A stretch of DNA of 24,708 bases. It comes from DASSKA01 sp035690905 (lineage in GTDB: Bacteria > Actinomycetota > Actinomycetes > Propionibacteriales > Nocardioidaceae). The notes beneath the pieces are model-generated. The model searched no databases and was not told where the DNA came from. It worked only from the letters and a program-made list of their open reading frames with translations. Made by a program: the position numbers and the translations under genes. This document shows, one piece after another, positions 13,122 through 20,069 of the stretch; the first letter of the stretch is position 1; each line of letters opens with the position of its first letter. The stretch is from positions 1 through 24,708 of the forward strand of contig DASSKA010000055.1 of NCBI GenBank assembly GCA_035690905.1, given 5' to 3'.

Positions 13122-14132
13122 GTGCCGCCAGGCTTCGACTACGACGACCACGAGCGGTTCGACCGTCCTCGCCGGCACACCCGTCCGCGCACCAAGAACC
13201 GCCCCAGCTACGAGGACGCCGCGGTGGCGGTGGTGGTGACCGTGGACCGTGGCAGGTTCACCTGCTGGCTGGCCGACGAGGACGCGACGGTCACCGCCAT
13301 GAAGTCGCGCCCGCTGGGCCGCAAGGGTGTGGTGGTCGGCGACCGGGTCCGGCTGGTCGGCGACGTCAACGGCACCGAAGGCGCCCTGGCCCGGATCGTC
13401 GAGGTCGAGGACCGGCGCACGGTGCTGCGACGTACCGCCGACGACACCGACCCCATCGAGCGGGTCATCGTCGCCAACGCCGACCAGCTGGTGGTGGTCA
13501 CCGCGCTGGCTGACCCCGAGCCCCGGCCGCGGCTGCTGGACCGGGCGCTGGTGGCGGCGTACGACGCGGGGCTGAATCCCCTGCTCTGCTTGACGAAACC
13601 CGATCTCGCGGACCCGGAGAAGGTGCTCGCGACGTACCGCCCGCTCGGCGTCCCCTACGTGGTGGTGCAACGCGGACACGACCCGGTCGACCTGCGGGCG
13701 AAGCTGGCCGGGCGCACCAGCGTGCTGATCGGGCACAGCGGGGTCGGCAAGTCCACGCTGGTGAATGCGCTGGTGCCGGGCGCCGGCCGGGCCATCGGCC
13801 ACGTCAACGAGGTCACCGGCCGCGGCCGGCACACGTCCACTTCCGCGCTGATGCTGCGGCTTCCGTCGTACGACGGGGGCGACGCCGGCTGGATCGTGGA
13901 CACGCCCGGGATCCGCTCCTTCGGGCTGGCGCACGTCGACCCCGCTCGCCTCATCGACGCCTTCCCCGACCTCGCCGAGGCCACCGAGGACTGTCCGCGC
14001 GGCTGCACGCACTCCGGCTCCGAGCCGGAGTGCGGCCTGGACGAGGCGGCCGCAGCGGGGACCGTCGACCCGGACCGGGTCGGGTCGTTCCGGCGGCTGC
14101 TGGCCAGCCGAGAGCGCGCCGAGGACGACTAG
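13122..14132 (+). CDS. rsgA: Ribosome small-subunit-dependent GTPase A
   Basis: 336 residues. An OB-fold (about 33-105) is followed by a circularly permuted GTPase domain: G4 TKPD (158-161) comes before G1 GHSGVGKST (204-212) and G3 DTPG (260-263), the order diagnostic of RsgA/YjeQ. The C-terminal zinc site is C291, C295, H297 and C304. Family knowledge: RsgA checks late 30S subunit maturation and releases RbfA. The GTG start abuts the aroA stop with no gap, so translation is probably coupled. The same aroA-rsgA pairing is seen in mycobacteria (Rv3227-Rv3228). The stop overlaps the stop of the converging DUF2231 gene in a CTAG palindrome. Confidence 0.95.
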   Translation: MPPGFDYDDHERFDRPRRHTRPRTKNRPSYEDAAVAVVVTVDRGRFTCWLADEDATVTAMKSRPLGRKGVVVGDRVRLVGDVNGTEGALARIVEVEDRRTVLRRTADDTDPIERVIVANADQLVVVTALADPEPRPRLLDRALVAAYDAGLNPLLCLTKPDLADPEKVLATYRPLGVPYVVVQRGHDPVDLRAKLAGRTSVLIGHSGVGKSTLVNALVPGAGRAIGHVNEVTGRGRHTSTSALMLRLPSYDGGDAGWIVDTPGIRSFGLAHVDPARLIDAFPDLAEATEDCPRGCTHSGSEPECGLDEAAAAGTVDPDRVGSFRRLLASRERAEDD

Positions 14133-14617
14133 CGGCTGGTGGCGGTCTGGCCCCAGACCGCCTCGGCTCCGGAGTGGCCGGTGAGCACGACGAGGGTGAG
14201 CACCGCGACCGCGGCGACCACCACGAGCGCGGCCAGGAGCGCGTCGGTCCCCGGCAGCCGGCTGCGCTGGGCGCCGCGGCCGCTGGCCAGCATCGTCGAG
14301 CCTGGCAGCGACCAGGCGGCCACCACGGTGACCACCGCGAACGGCACCAGCACCCAGGACAGCCAGGTGCCGAACATCCGGTGCGTGGAGACGAGGGCCG
14401 CGAGGTACGGCCGCGCGTGGACCAACGCCTGACCGCTGGACGTGGTGAGGAAGCCGAGGCCGACGCAGACCGCCGACGCGACGGCCGCCGGCCAGCGGGT
14501 CAGCCAGCGCCACCGCGGGAGGAGGGCGAACGCCAGCGCGACAAGCACGGTCAGCGGCACGAGGACCACGGTCGCGTGCAGCACCAGCGCATGCAGTGGG
14601 AGCCCGAGAACGGTCAT
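14129..14617 (-). CDS. DUF2231-like four-helix membrane protein
   Basis: 162 residues with four hydrophobic helices (about 8-33, 42-62, 84-104, 125-147). The helix-1 motif GLPLHALVLHATVVLVPL and the HARPY and STHRMFG segments resemble DUF2231 proteins, an integral membrane family of unknown function with conserved histidines that may bind haem. The ATG is preceded by TAGGGT seven bases upstream, the leaderless arrangement; the G-rich spacer GGGGAAA could also help ribosome binding. Its TAG stop shares the CTAG palindrome with the rsgA stop, a four-base tail-to-tail overlap. Confidence 0.8.
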   Translation of the reverse strand: MTVLGLPLHALVLHATVVLVPLTVLVALAFALLPRWRWLTRWPAAVASAVCVGLGFLTTSSGQALVHARPYLAALVSTHRMFGTWLSWVLVPFAVVTVVAAWSLPGSTMLASGRGAQRSRLPGTDALLAALVVVAAVAVLTLVVLTGHSGAEAVWGQTATSR

Positions 14618-14624
14618 TTTCCCC

Positions 14625-14630
14625 ACCCTA
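14625..14630 (-). promoter_or_regulatory. Predicted leaderless -10 element of the DUF2231 gene
   Basis: TAGGGT on the minus strand, seven bases before the ATG at 14617. Confidence 0.5.
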
Positions 14631-14739
14631 GGCTCGCCACCACGCCCGAGTCGCCTGGAAACTACGGTTCTGGGCGTCTTCACCGCATCCTCTTGGCGGC
14701 CTCTCAGCATGCCTCCGGCAGCCCGCGACGGCCGGGGCA

Positions 14740-14745
14740 TAGCCT
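14740..14745 (+). promoter_or_regulatory. Predicted leaderless -10 element of hisN
   Basis: TAGCCT, seven bases before the ATG at 14753; no Shine-Dalgarno is present. The rest of the 135-bp divergent gap to the DUF2231 gene shows no other clear element. Confidence 0.6.
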
Positions 14746-14752
14746 GTGGGCC

Positions 14753-15667
14753 ATGCCGACGAACTTCACCGACGACCTGCGGCTGGCGCACGTCCTTGCC
14801 GACGACGCCGACTCGATCACCACGGATCGGTTCAAGGCCCAGGACCTGCACGTGGTGAACAAGCCGGACCTGACCCCGGTCACCGACGCCGACGAGGCGG
14901 TCGAGGAGGGCATCCGCCGGACCCTGTCCCGCACCCGTTCTCGGGACGCGGTGACCGGTGAGGAGCAGGGCAGCAGCGGCTTCGGCCAGCGCCGCTGGGT
15001 CGTCGACCCGATCGACGGGACCAAGAACTTCGTCCGCGGCGTTCCGGTGTGGGCCACCCTGATCGCGCTGATGGTCGAGGAGGAAGTGGTCGTCGGCGTG
15101 GTGTCCGCTCCGCTGCTGAACCGGAGGTGGTGGGCGTCCAAGGGCGGCGGGTCGTGGACCGGCCGGTCGCTGCTGAACGCGACCGCCTGCCACGTCTCCG
15201 ACGTCAGCCGCCTCGACGACGCGTCGCTGTCCTACTCCTCGCTGTCCGGCTGGGAGGAGCGCGGCCGGCTGGAGGACTTCCTGGCGTTGTCCCGGCGCTG
15301 CTGGCGGTCCCGGGCGTACGGCGACTTCTGGTCCTACGCGCTGCTCGCCGAAGGTGCAGTCGACGTGGTCGCCGAGCCTGAGCTGAAGCTGCACGACATG
15401 GCCGCGCTGGACGTCGTCGTCCGCGAGGCCGGCGGCATGTTCAGCTCCCTGGACGGCACCCCCGGCCCGTTCGGCGGCAACGCGCTGGCCACCAACGGCC
15501 GGCTGCACGAGCAGGCGCTGGCGTTCCTCGGCGCGCTCCCCGACGACGAGGACGATCCCGACGTGCCACGGCGCGGCCAGGGCTCGGTGCACGACCTGAG
15601 CGCCCGCCGGCGGACACCGCAGCCGGCGGCCGACCACGCCTCGGGCCCGGCCGACGAGCAGGACTGA
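14753..15667 (+). CDS. hisN: Histidinol-phosphatase, inositol-monophosphatase family
   Basis: 304 residues; the family is usually about 260, and the extra length is a hydrophilic, Pro/Asp/Arg-rich tail after about residue 265. Metal-site motifs of the lithium-sensitive phosphatases are present: GEEQG (first metal Glu), DPIDGTKNF (second site) and ELKLHDMAAL, equivalent to the WD motif. Family knowledge: the actinobacterial HisN enzyme dephosphorylates histidinol phosphate, the penultimate step of histidine synthesis. Related inositol-phosphatase activity cannot be excluded by sequence alone. The start is supported by the -10-like hexamer at 14740. Nearby chromosomal context (aroA, rsgA) fits the conserved actinobacterial neighbourhood. 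Confidence 0.9.
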   Translation: MPTNFTDDLRLAHVLADDADSITTDRFKAQDLHVVNKPDLTPVTDADEAVEEGIRRTLSRTRSRDAVTGEEQGSSGFGQRRWVVDPIDGTKNFVRGVPVWATLIALMVEEEVVVGVVSAPLLNRRWWASKGGGSWTGRSLLNATACHVSDVSRLDDASLSYSSLSGWEERGRLEDFLALSRRCWRSRAYGDFWSYALLAEGAVDVVAEPELKLHDMAALDVVVREAGGMFSSLDGTPGPFGGNALATNGRLHEQALAFLGALPDDEDDPDVPRRGQGSVHDLSARRRTPQPAADHASGPADEQD

Positions 15668-15736
15668 GTCTCTACCGCCCGCCCGATTTGTTGACTAACC
15701 TCGTGCCACGACCCACTCGGGCCCTTTGGAGGTCTG

Positions 15737-16174
15737 ATGCGCATCAACGACGTCCTCGCGGCGAAGGCAGTCAAAGGGGTGGTCACCATCGGCCCTGAGG
15801 CGACCATCCGGGACCTGCTCGCCCTGCTGGCCACCCACAACGTGGGCGCGGTCATCGTCAGCCAGGACGGTGGCAGCGTGGACGGGATCGTCTCCGAGCG
15901 CGACGTCGTGAGACGTCTCAACGAGGATGACTCCGTGCTGGACTCGCCGGTCTCGGCGATCATGACCACCGACGTGCACACCTGTGACGGCACCGAACCG
16001 GTGCTGCAGCTGATGAAGCTCATGACCGACCGCAGGGTCCGGCACGTCCCCGTGGTCACCGATGGCGCGCTGGCCGGGGTGGTGAGCATCGGCGACGTGG
16101 TGAAGAGCCGGATCAGCGAGCTCGAGTTCGAGCGCGACCAGCTCGACTCCTACGTGCACAGCGCGGGCAGCTGA
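15737..16174 (+). CDS. Tandem CBS-domain protein
   Basis: 145 residues made of two CBS domains (about 8-60 and 75-135). Each ends in a typical CBS helix segment (GIVSERDVVRRL and GVVSIGDVVKSRI). Family knowledge: a CBS pair (Bateman module) binds adenine nucleotides or similar ligands and often responds to energy or stress; several stand-alone examples occur in mycobacterial dormancy regulons. There is no catalytic partner domain. A good ribosome site (GGAGGT) lies six bases upstream. A possible -10, TAACCT, sits at 15696-15701. Its stop is two bases from the stop of the converging VOC gene. Confidence 0.92.
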   Translation: MRINDVLAAKAVKGVVTIGPEATIRDLLALLATHNVGAVIVSQDGGSVDGIVSERDVVRRLNEDDSVLDSPVSAIMTTDVHTCDGTEPVLQLMKLMTDRRVRHVPVVTDGALAGVVSIGDVVKSRISELEFERDQLDSYVHSAGS

Positions 16175-16176
16175 GG

Positions 16177-16593
16177 CTACTGCGCGAGGTTCAGCTGCCA
16201 GGTCACGCCGTAGCGGTCCGCGACCCAGCAGAACTGCTTGCTGAAGCCGTAGTCGCCCAGCGGCATCAGCATGTTCCCGTCCTCGCCCAGGGCCGCCGAC
16301 ACCCGCTCGATCTCCTCCGACGACGAGCACTCGACCCACAGCGAGATGGCCGGGGTGAACGTGAACTGGTGCGCGGCCGCGCTGTCGATGGCCATCATCT
16401 GGTGCCCGCCGATCTCGAACACCGCGGTGCGCACGGTGCCTTCCGGGTCGTGCTCGCCGGGACCGTAGCGGTCCATGCTGACCACGCGGGCGTCGTCGAA
16501 GATCGAGCAGTACCAGCCGACGGCCTCCTCGGCTCTGCCGTGCACGTCGCCGCAGAACATCAGGAACGGAACCAGGGCCTCCACGATGCCCAC
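16177..16593 (-). CDS. VOC-family (PhnB-like) protein
   Basis: About 138 residues covering one glyoxalase/VOC domain of the PhnB or 3-demethylubiquinone-methyltransferase-like type (ALVPFLMFCGDVHGRAEEAV at the start; QFCWVADRYGVTWQLNL at the end). VOC proteins are metal-binding folds with varied roles (isomerases, dioxygenases, antibiotic binding); this one's substrate is unknown. The start is uncertain. A GTG at 16593 is chosen because the domain begins right after it and a TTGCAG-N18-TATCGG promoter would initiate just upstream. A GTG at 16584 and an ATG at 16644 are also possible. Confidence 0.75.
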   Translation of the reverse strand: MGIVEALVPFLMFCGDVHGRAEEAVGWYCSIFDDARVVSMDRYGPGEHDPEGTVRTAVFEIGGHQMMAIDSAAAHQFTFTPAISLWVECSSSEEIERVSAALGEDGNMLMPLGDYGFSKQFCWVADRYGVTWQLNLAQ

Positions 16594-16723
16594 GATGCCG
16601 GACCCTGGCCTCGTCGGGCAAGCACCCGTCGATGGCGGGCACATCCGATACCCCCGAGCATCTGAATCCTGCAACTGATGGGGGAGTCATGGGCCCCACG
16701 GCTTCGTCGGGGATCCCCGCGGC

Positions 16724-16729
16724 TAGAGT
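16724..16729 (+). promoter_or_regulatory. Predicted -10 element of the FKBP gene
   Basis: TAGAGT, with a predicted transcript start near 16736. This gives a leader of about 30 bases that carries a Shine-Dalgarno, unlike the leaderless genes around it. Confidence 0.5.
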
Positions 16730-16764
16730 TGACGGCTCACCCCCGACCCCGAGAGAGGTGCGCC

Positions 16765-17136
16765 TTGCCGGAGAAGCCGGAGATCGATTTCCCCGAGGGT
16801 CCGCCGCCCGCCAGCCTGCAGGTCGAGGACATCACCGAGGGCGAGGGAGCCGAGGCCACCGAGGGCCGCACCGTTTCGGTCCACTACGTGGGGGTGGCGC
16901 ACTCCAGCGGCGAGGAGTTCGACGCGTCGTACAACCGCGGTGAACCGCTCGCCTTCCGGCTCGGCGCCGGCCAGGTCATCAGCGGCTGGGACCAGGGCGT
17001 GCAGGGCATGAAGGTCGGCGGCCGGCGCCGGCTGGTGATCCCGCCGCACCTGGCATACGGCGACCGGGGCGCCGGCGGCGTGATCAAGCCCGGCGAGACG
17101 CTGATCTTCGTGGTGGACCTGATCGACGTGCGCTGA
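16765..17136 (+). CDS. FKBP-type peptidyl-prolyl cis-trans isomerase
   Basis: 123 residues, a single FKBP domain. Typical segments are VSVHYVG, GEEFDASYNRGEPLAFRLGAGQVISGWD, GMKVGGRRRLVIPPHLAYG and LIFVVDLIDV. It catalyses Xaa-Pro isomerisation and is cytosolic, since no signal peptide precedes it. The start is a rare TTG. It is chosen because AGAGGTG lies four bases upstream and because actinobacterial homologues begin near KPEIDFPEG. The frame is open upstream to 16678, but that would add unrelated sequence across the promoter. Confidence 0.93.
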   Translation: MPEKPEIDFPEGPPPASLQVEDITEGEGAEATEGRTVSVHYVGVAHSSGEEFDASYNRGEPLAFRLGAGQVISGWDQGVQGMKVGGRRRLVIPPHLAYGDRGAGGVIKPGETLIFVVDLIDVR

Positions 17137-17167
17137 CAGGCAGCAAATCGGCGGGCCGAGAGGCGGC

Positions 17168-17374
17168 TCAGCCGACTCGCGCCTCGGCACCACCGACGGT
17201 CACCACGTCACCCTTCACCAGCTGCCGTCCGCGCCGAGTCTCGACCACAGCGTTGACGGTCACCTCGCCACGGGCGAGCACCGGCTTGGCGTCCGACCCG
17301 GAGTCGACCAGGTCGGCGAGCTTGAGGAACTGACCGAGCCGGATCGACTCGTCTCGGATGGGTACGTCACGCAT
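17168..17374 (-). CDS. S4-domain RNA-binding protein (YbcJ/YaaA-like)
   Basis: 68 residues that are almost entirely one S4 domain (IRLGQFLKLADLVDSG, ARGEVTVNAVVETRRGRQLVKGDVV), the fold that binds structured RNA in ribosomal protein S4 and pseudouridine synthases. Stand-alone versions of this size are annotated as RNA-binding S4 proteins; specific target unknown. The start MRDVPIRDESI fits family length. CACGAT six bases upstream is a weak leaderless -10. It lies 31 bp tail-to-tail from the FKBP gene and 37 bp from the DUF445 gene upstream on the same strand. Confidence 0.88.
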   Translation of the reverse strand: MRDVPIRDESIRLGQFLKLADLVDSGSDAKPVLARGEVTVNAVVETRRGRQLVKGDVVTVGGAEARVG

Positions 17375-17411
17375 GCGCCCATCGTGCCGCACCGCCAGTC
17401 GCGGCCGGCAC

Positions 17412-18671
17412 TCAGTGCAGCAGCGTGCTCGCGGCGTGGATGACCACGCCGACCAGGCCACCCACCACGGTGCCGTTGATCCGAATGAACTGCAGGTCGC
17501 GGCCGACGTGCAGCTCGATGCGGCGGGAGGCCTCCTTGCCGTCCCAGCGGTCGATGGTGTGGGTGATCACGGCGGTCAGCTCGTCGCCGTACCTGCTCAC
17601 GGCGAAGACCGCGAGGTCGGCGACGTACCCGTCCAGCCGCTCGCGCAGCCGCTCGTCCTCGCGCAGCCGCTGCCCGAACCCGTGCAGCTCCTCCAGGCCC
17701 CGCCGCCGTAGATACCCCTCGGGGTCCTCCAGCGTCTCCACCACCGCGCGGCGCACCGCGTTCCACAGCGACGTCGCGGTCGCCACCACCTGCGGCTGGC
17801 TGAGCACCCGGTTCTTCAGGCCTTCCGCGCGCTCCTGCGTCTCCGGGTCGTGCAGCAGGTCATGGGCGAGCTCGGCGAGCAGCCGGTCGAACGCCAGCCG
17901 CACGTCGTGGTACGGGTCGTCGCGGATGTCCTCGACCCAGGCGACCGCCTCGATGTGCAGCCGCCGGGTGACCCGGTCGTTGAGCATCTGCGGTGACCAC
18001 CACGGGGCCCGCTCGGCGACCAGCTCGGCGAAGGTGCGCTCGTTCTCCAGCAGCCAGCGGTGCGCCTCGGCGAGGGCGAGGTCGACCAGCCCGTGGTGCG
18101 CGCGATCGCGCACCACCTCCTCGAGGATGCTGCCCGCCATCGGGCTGACCGGCTCGGCGAGCAGGCGAGGCAGCAGCGTCTCGCGCACGAGGTCGGCCAT
18201 GTCCTCGTCCTTGATCCGGGTCAGCGCGATGGCCAGCAGGCTCGCGCCCTCGTCCACCAGCCAGCGGGCCCGAGAGGGGGTGGCCAGCCACTCCCCCACG
18301 CGCTCGGACACCCGGGCGACCCGTACCCGGTCCCGGATCACCTGCTCGTGCAGGAAGTTCTCGCCGACGAACTCCTGCAGGCTGCGCCCCAGCATGTCCT
18401 TGCGACGCGGGATCAGCGCGGTGTGCGGGATCGGCAGGCCCAGCGGGCGCTTGAACAGCGCGGTGACCGCGAACCAGTCCGCGATCGCACCGACCATGGA
18501 CGCCTCCGCGCCGGCGTTCACGTAGCCGAGGAAGCCGCCGTCGCCGAACGTGACGGCGTAGACCGCGGCGGCCAGCAGCAGCAGGCACAAGGCGACGGTG
18601 CGCATCCGGCGCAGGCCGCGTCGGCGCTGCTCGTCGAGCTCCGGGTCGGGCACGACCATCGAGATCGTCAT
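17412..18671 (-). CDS. DUF445 family membrane protein
   Basis: 419 residues, usual family length. A membrane segment lies near 26-45, followed by the family hallmark GAEASMVGAIADWFAVTALFK (about 54-74) and PHTALIPRRKDMLG. A long helical middle follows, and a hydrophobic segment at the extreme C-terminus (GTVVGGLVGVVIHAASTLL). Membrane anchors at both ends of a large soluble region are typical of DUF445 (YjiN-like) proteins, whose function is unknown. The ATG at 18671 is supported by TACGTT eight bases upstream; a second Met four codons later is less likely to be the start. Confidence 0.9.
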   Translation of the reverse strand: MTISMVVPDPELDEQRRRGLRRMRTVALCLLLLAAAVYAVTFGDGGFLGYVNAGAEASMVGAIADWFAVTALFKRPLGLPIPHTALIPRRKDMLGRSLQEFVGENFLHEQVIRDRVRVARVSERVGEWLATPSRARWLVDEGASLLAIALTRIKDEDMADLVRETLLPRLLAEPVSPMAGSILEEVVRDRAHHGLVDLALAEAHRWLLENERTFAELVAERAPWWSPQMLNDRVTRRLHIEAVAWVEDIRDDPYHDVRLAFDRLLAELAHDLLHDPETQERAEGLKNRVLSQPQVVATATSLWNAVRRAVVETLEDPEGYLRRRGLEELHGFGQRLREDERLRERLDGYVADLAVFAVSRYGDELTAVITHTIDRWDGKEASRRIELHVGRDLQFIRINGTVVGGLVGVVIHAASTLLH

Positions 18672-18679
18672 CGCCTGTG

Positions 18680-18685
18680 AACGTA
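18680..18685 (-). promoter_or_regulatory. Predicted leaderless -10 element of the DUF445 gene
   Basis: TACGTT on the minus strand, eight bases before the ATG at 18671. Confidence 0.55.
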
Positions 18686-18708
18686 CACGACGCGGCGCAG
18701 GCGAACGC

Positions 18709-18882
18709 TCAGCCGCCGCGGCCCCAGTTGCCGACGATGGCCGCCGCCGGCGGGATCACGGCGGCGACCACGCTCATCACCACGGCGGCGGTCGTGGAGT
18801 AGAACCGGACCACGTTCCAGGCCAACAGGATGAGCACGACGCACGCACCCATCAGCCAGAAGTACGCGGTCTTGCGGCTCAC
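18709..18882 (-). CDS. Small DUF3099-like membrane protein
   Basis: 57 residues read from a GTG start. A basic start (VSRKTAY) is followed by a hydrophobic helix (about 8-25), a short RFYS link, and a second helix (about 31-50) ending VIPPAAAIVGNWGRGG. The pattern, with VVRFYSTTAAVVMS and IPPAAAIV, matches actinobacterial DUF3099 proteins, function unknown. TAGCGT seven bases before the GTG supports the start. It lies 37 bp upstream of the DUF445 gene on the same strand. Confidence 0.8.
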   Translation of the reverse strand: MSRKTAYFWLMGACVVLILLAWNVVRFYSTTAAVVMSVVAAVIPPAAAIVGNWGRGG

Positions 18883-18889
18883 GCCGTCG

Positions 18890-18895
18890 ACGCTA
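18890..18895 (-). promoter_or_regulatory. Predicted leaderless -10 element of the DUF3099 gene
   Basis: TAGCGT on the minus strand, seven bases before the GTG at 18882. It lies 34 bp from the -10 of the divergent methyltransferase gene. Confidence 0.5.
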
Positions 18896-18929
18896 CCCGC
18901 GCCCCGGGATCAGAGACCGGGCACCGGGC

Positions 18930-18935
18930 TAGTGT
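18930..18935 (+). promoter_or_regulatory. Predicted leaderless -10 element of the MetE-like gene
   Basis: TAGTGT, six bases before the ATG at 18942; no ribosome-binding site is present. Confidence 0.55.
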
Positions 18936-18941
18936 CGAGAC

Positions 18942-20069
18942 ATGGCCAATCGAAGCACCCCACCGTTCCGAGCCGACCACGTGGGCAGCCTGCTGCGCCC
19001 GCCAGAGCTGCTCCGGGCGCGTGCCGACCATGCCGCTGGCGCCATCGACGACACGGGTCTGCGCGCCGCCGAGGACTCGGCGATCCGCGACGTCGTGCGC
19101 ATGCAGGAGGAGGTCGGCCTGCAGACCCGCACCGACGGAGAGTTCCGGCGCACGTCGTGGCACATGGACTTCATCTACCGGCTGCGGGGCATCTCGCGGA
19201 CCGACGAGCGGATCCAGGTGCACTTCCGCAACGCGGACGGCGACCTGGAGTTCACGTCCGCCGCGCTGCGGGTCGCCGGGGAGGTGGGGCTGGACCCCGA
19301 CGACACCCCGATCTTCGGGAAGGACTTCGAGTTCCTGCGGTCGGTCGCGACCAGCGGCACCCCGAAGCTGACCATCCCGTCGCCGAGCATGGTGCACTAC
19401 CGCGGCGGCCGGGCGGCCATCGATCCGGCCGTCTACCCCGATGAGGAAGAGTTCTGGGCAGACCTGTCCGCGGCCTACGCCCAGCAGGTCAAGGCGATCG
19501 CCGACCAGGGCTGCACCTACCTGCAGCTCGACGACACCAGCCTGGCCTACCTCAACGACCCGGCCCAGCGTGCCCAGGTCGCGGCCCAAGGCGGGGACGC
19601 CGAGCACCAGCACGAGCGCTACATCCGCCAGATCAACGCCGCCCTGAAGGACCGGCCGGAGGGGCTGACCGTCACCACGCACATGTGCCGGGGGAACTTC
19701 CAGTCGTCGTGGGTGGCCGAGGGCGGCTACGACTTCGTTGCCGAGGCACTGTTCGGCGGCCTCGACGTGGACGGGTTCTTCCTCGAGTTCGACGACGAGC
19801 GCTCCGGCGGGTTCGAGCCGCTTCGCTTCGTCCCCGAGGGCAAGCAGGTCGTGCTGGGCCTGGTCACCACCAAGCGACCGGAGCTGGAGTCCAAGGACGA
19901 CCTGAAGCGGCGCATCGACGAGGCCGCGAAGTACGTCCCGCTCGACCAGCTCTGCCTCTCCGGGCAGTGCGGTTTCTCCTCCACCGTGGAGGGCAACCGG
20001 CTCACCCTCGCCGACGAGATCGCCAAGCTCTCGCTGATCGTGGAGACCGCGCAGGAGGTGTGGGGCTGA
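18942..20069 (+). CDS. Cobalamin-independent methionine-synthase-family protein (MetE C-terminal-like, YxjG type)
   Basis: 375 residues equivalent to the catalytic C-terminal barrel of MetE, lacking the N-terminal half. It starts FRADHVGSLLRPPELL, the usual opening of the YxjG/YxjH group. The zinc site is visible: H247 and C249 in THMCRGN, an acidic residue in FFLEFDDE (281-286) and C343 in GQCGFSS. Family knowledge: such proteins methylate homocysteine or a related thiol, but the donor for the short form is often uncertain. The stop TGA is directly followed by the reverse stop of the next gene, giving TGATCA. The start is supported by TAGTGT at 18930. Confidence 0.9.
   Translation: MANRSTPPFRADHVGSLLRPPELLRARADHAAGAIDDTGLRAAEDSAIRDVVRMQEEVGLQTRTDGEFRRTSWHMDFIYRLRGISRTDERIQVHFRNADGDLEFTSAALRVAGEVGLDPDDTPIFGKDFEFLRSVATSGTPKLTIPSPSMVHYRGGRAAIDPAVYPDEEEFWADLSAAYAQQVKAIADQGCTYLQLDDTSLAYLNDPAQRAQVAAQGGDAEHQHERYIRQINAALKDRPEGLTVTTHMCRGNFQSSWVAEGGYDFVAEALFGGLDVDGFFLEFDDERSGGFEPLRFVPEGKQVVLGLVTTKRPELESKDDLKRRIDEAAKYVPLDQLCLSGQCGFSSTVEGNRLTLADEIAKLSLIVETAQEVWG

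Noticed and set aside
11823..14513. 896-residue open frame on the minus strand across aroA and rsgA
   Set aside because: It is antisense to two clear genes with family motifs, its composition is typical of shadow frames at high GC, and it contains no recognisable domain.
14657..14680. GGAAAC...GTT as a second sigma-R promoter
   Set aside because: Only four bases separate the two elements instead of about 18.
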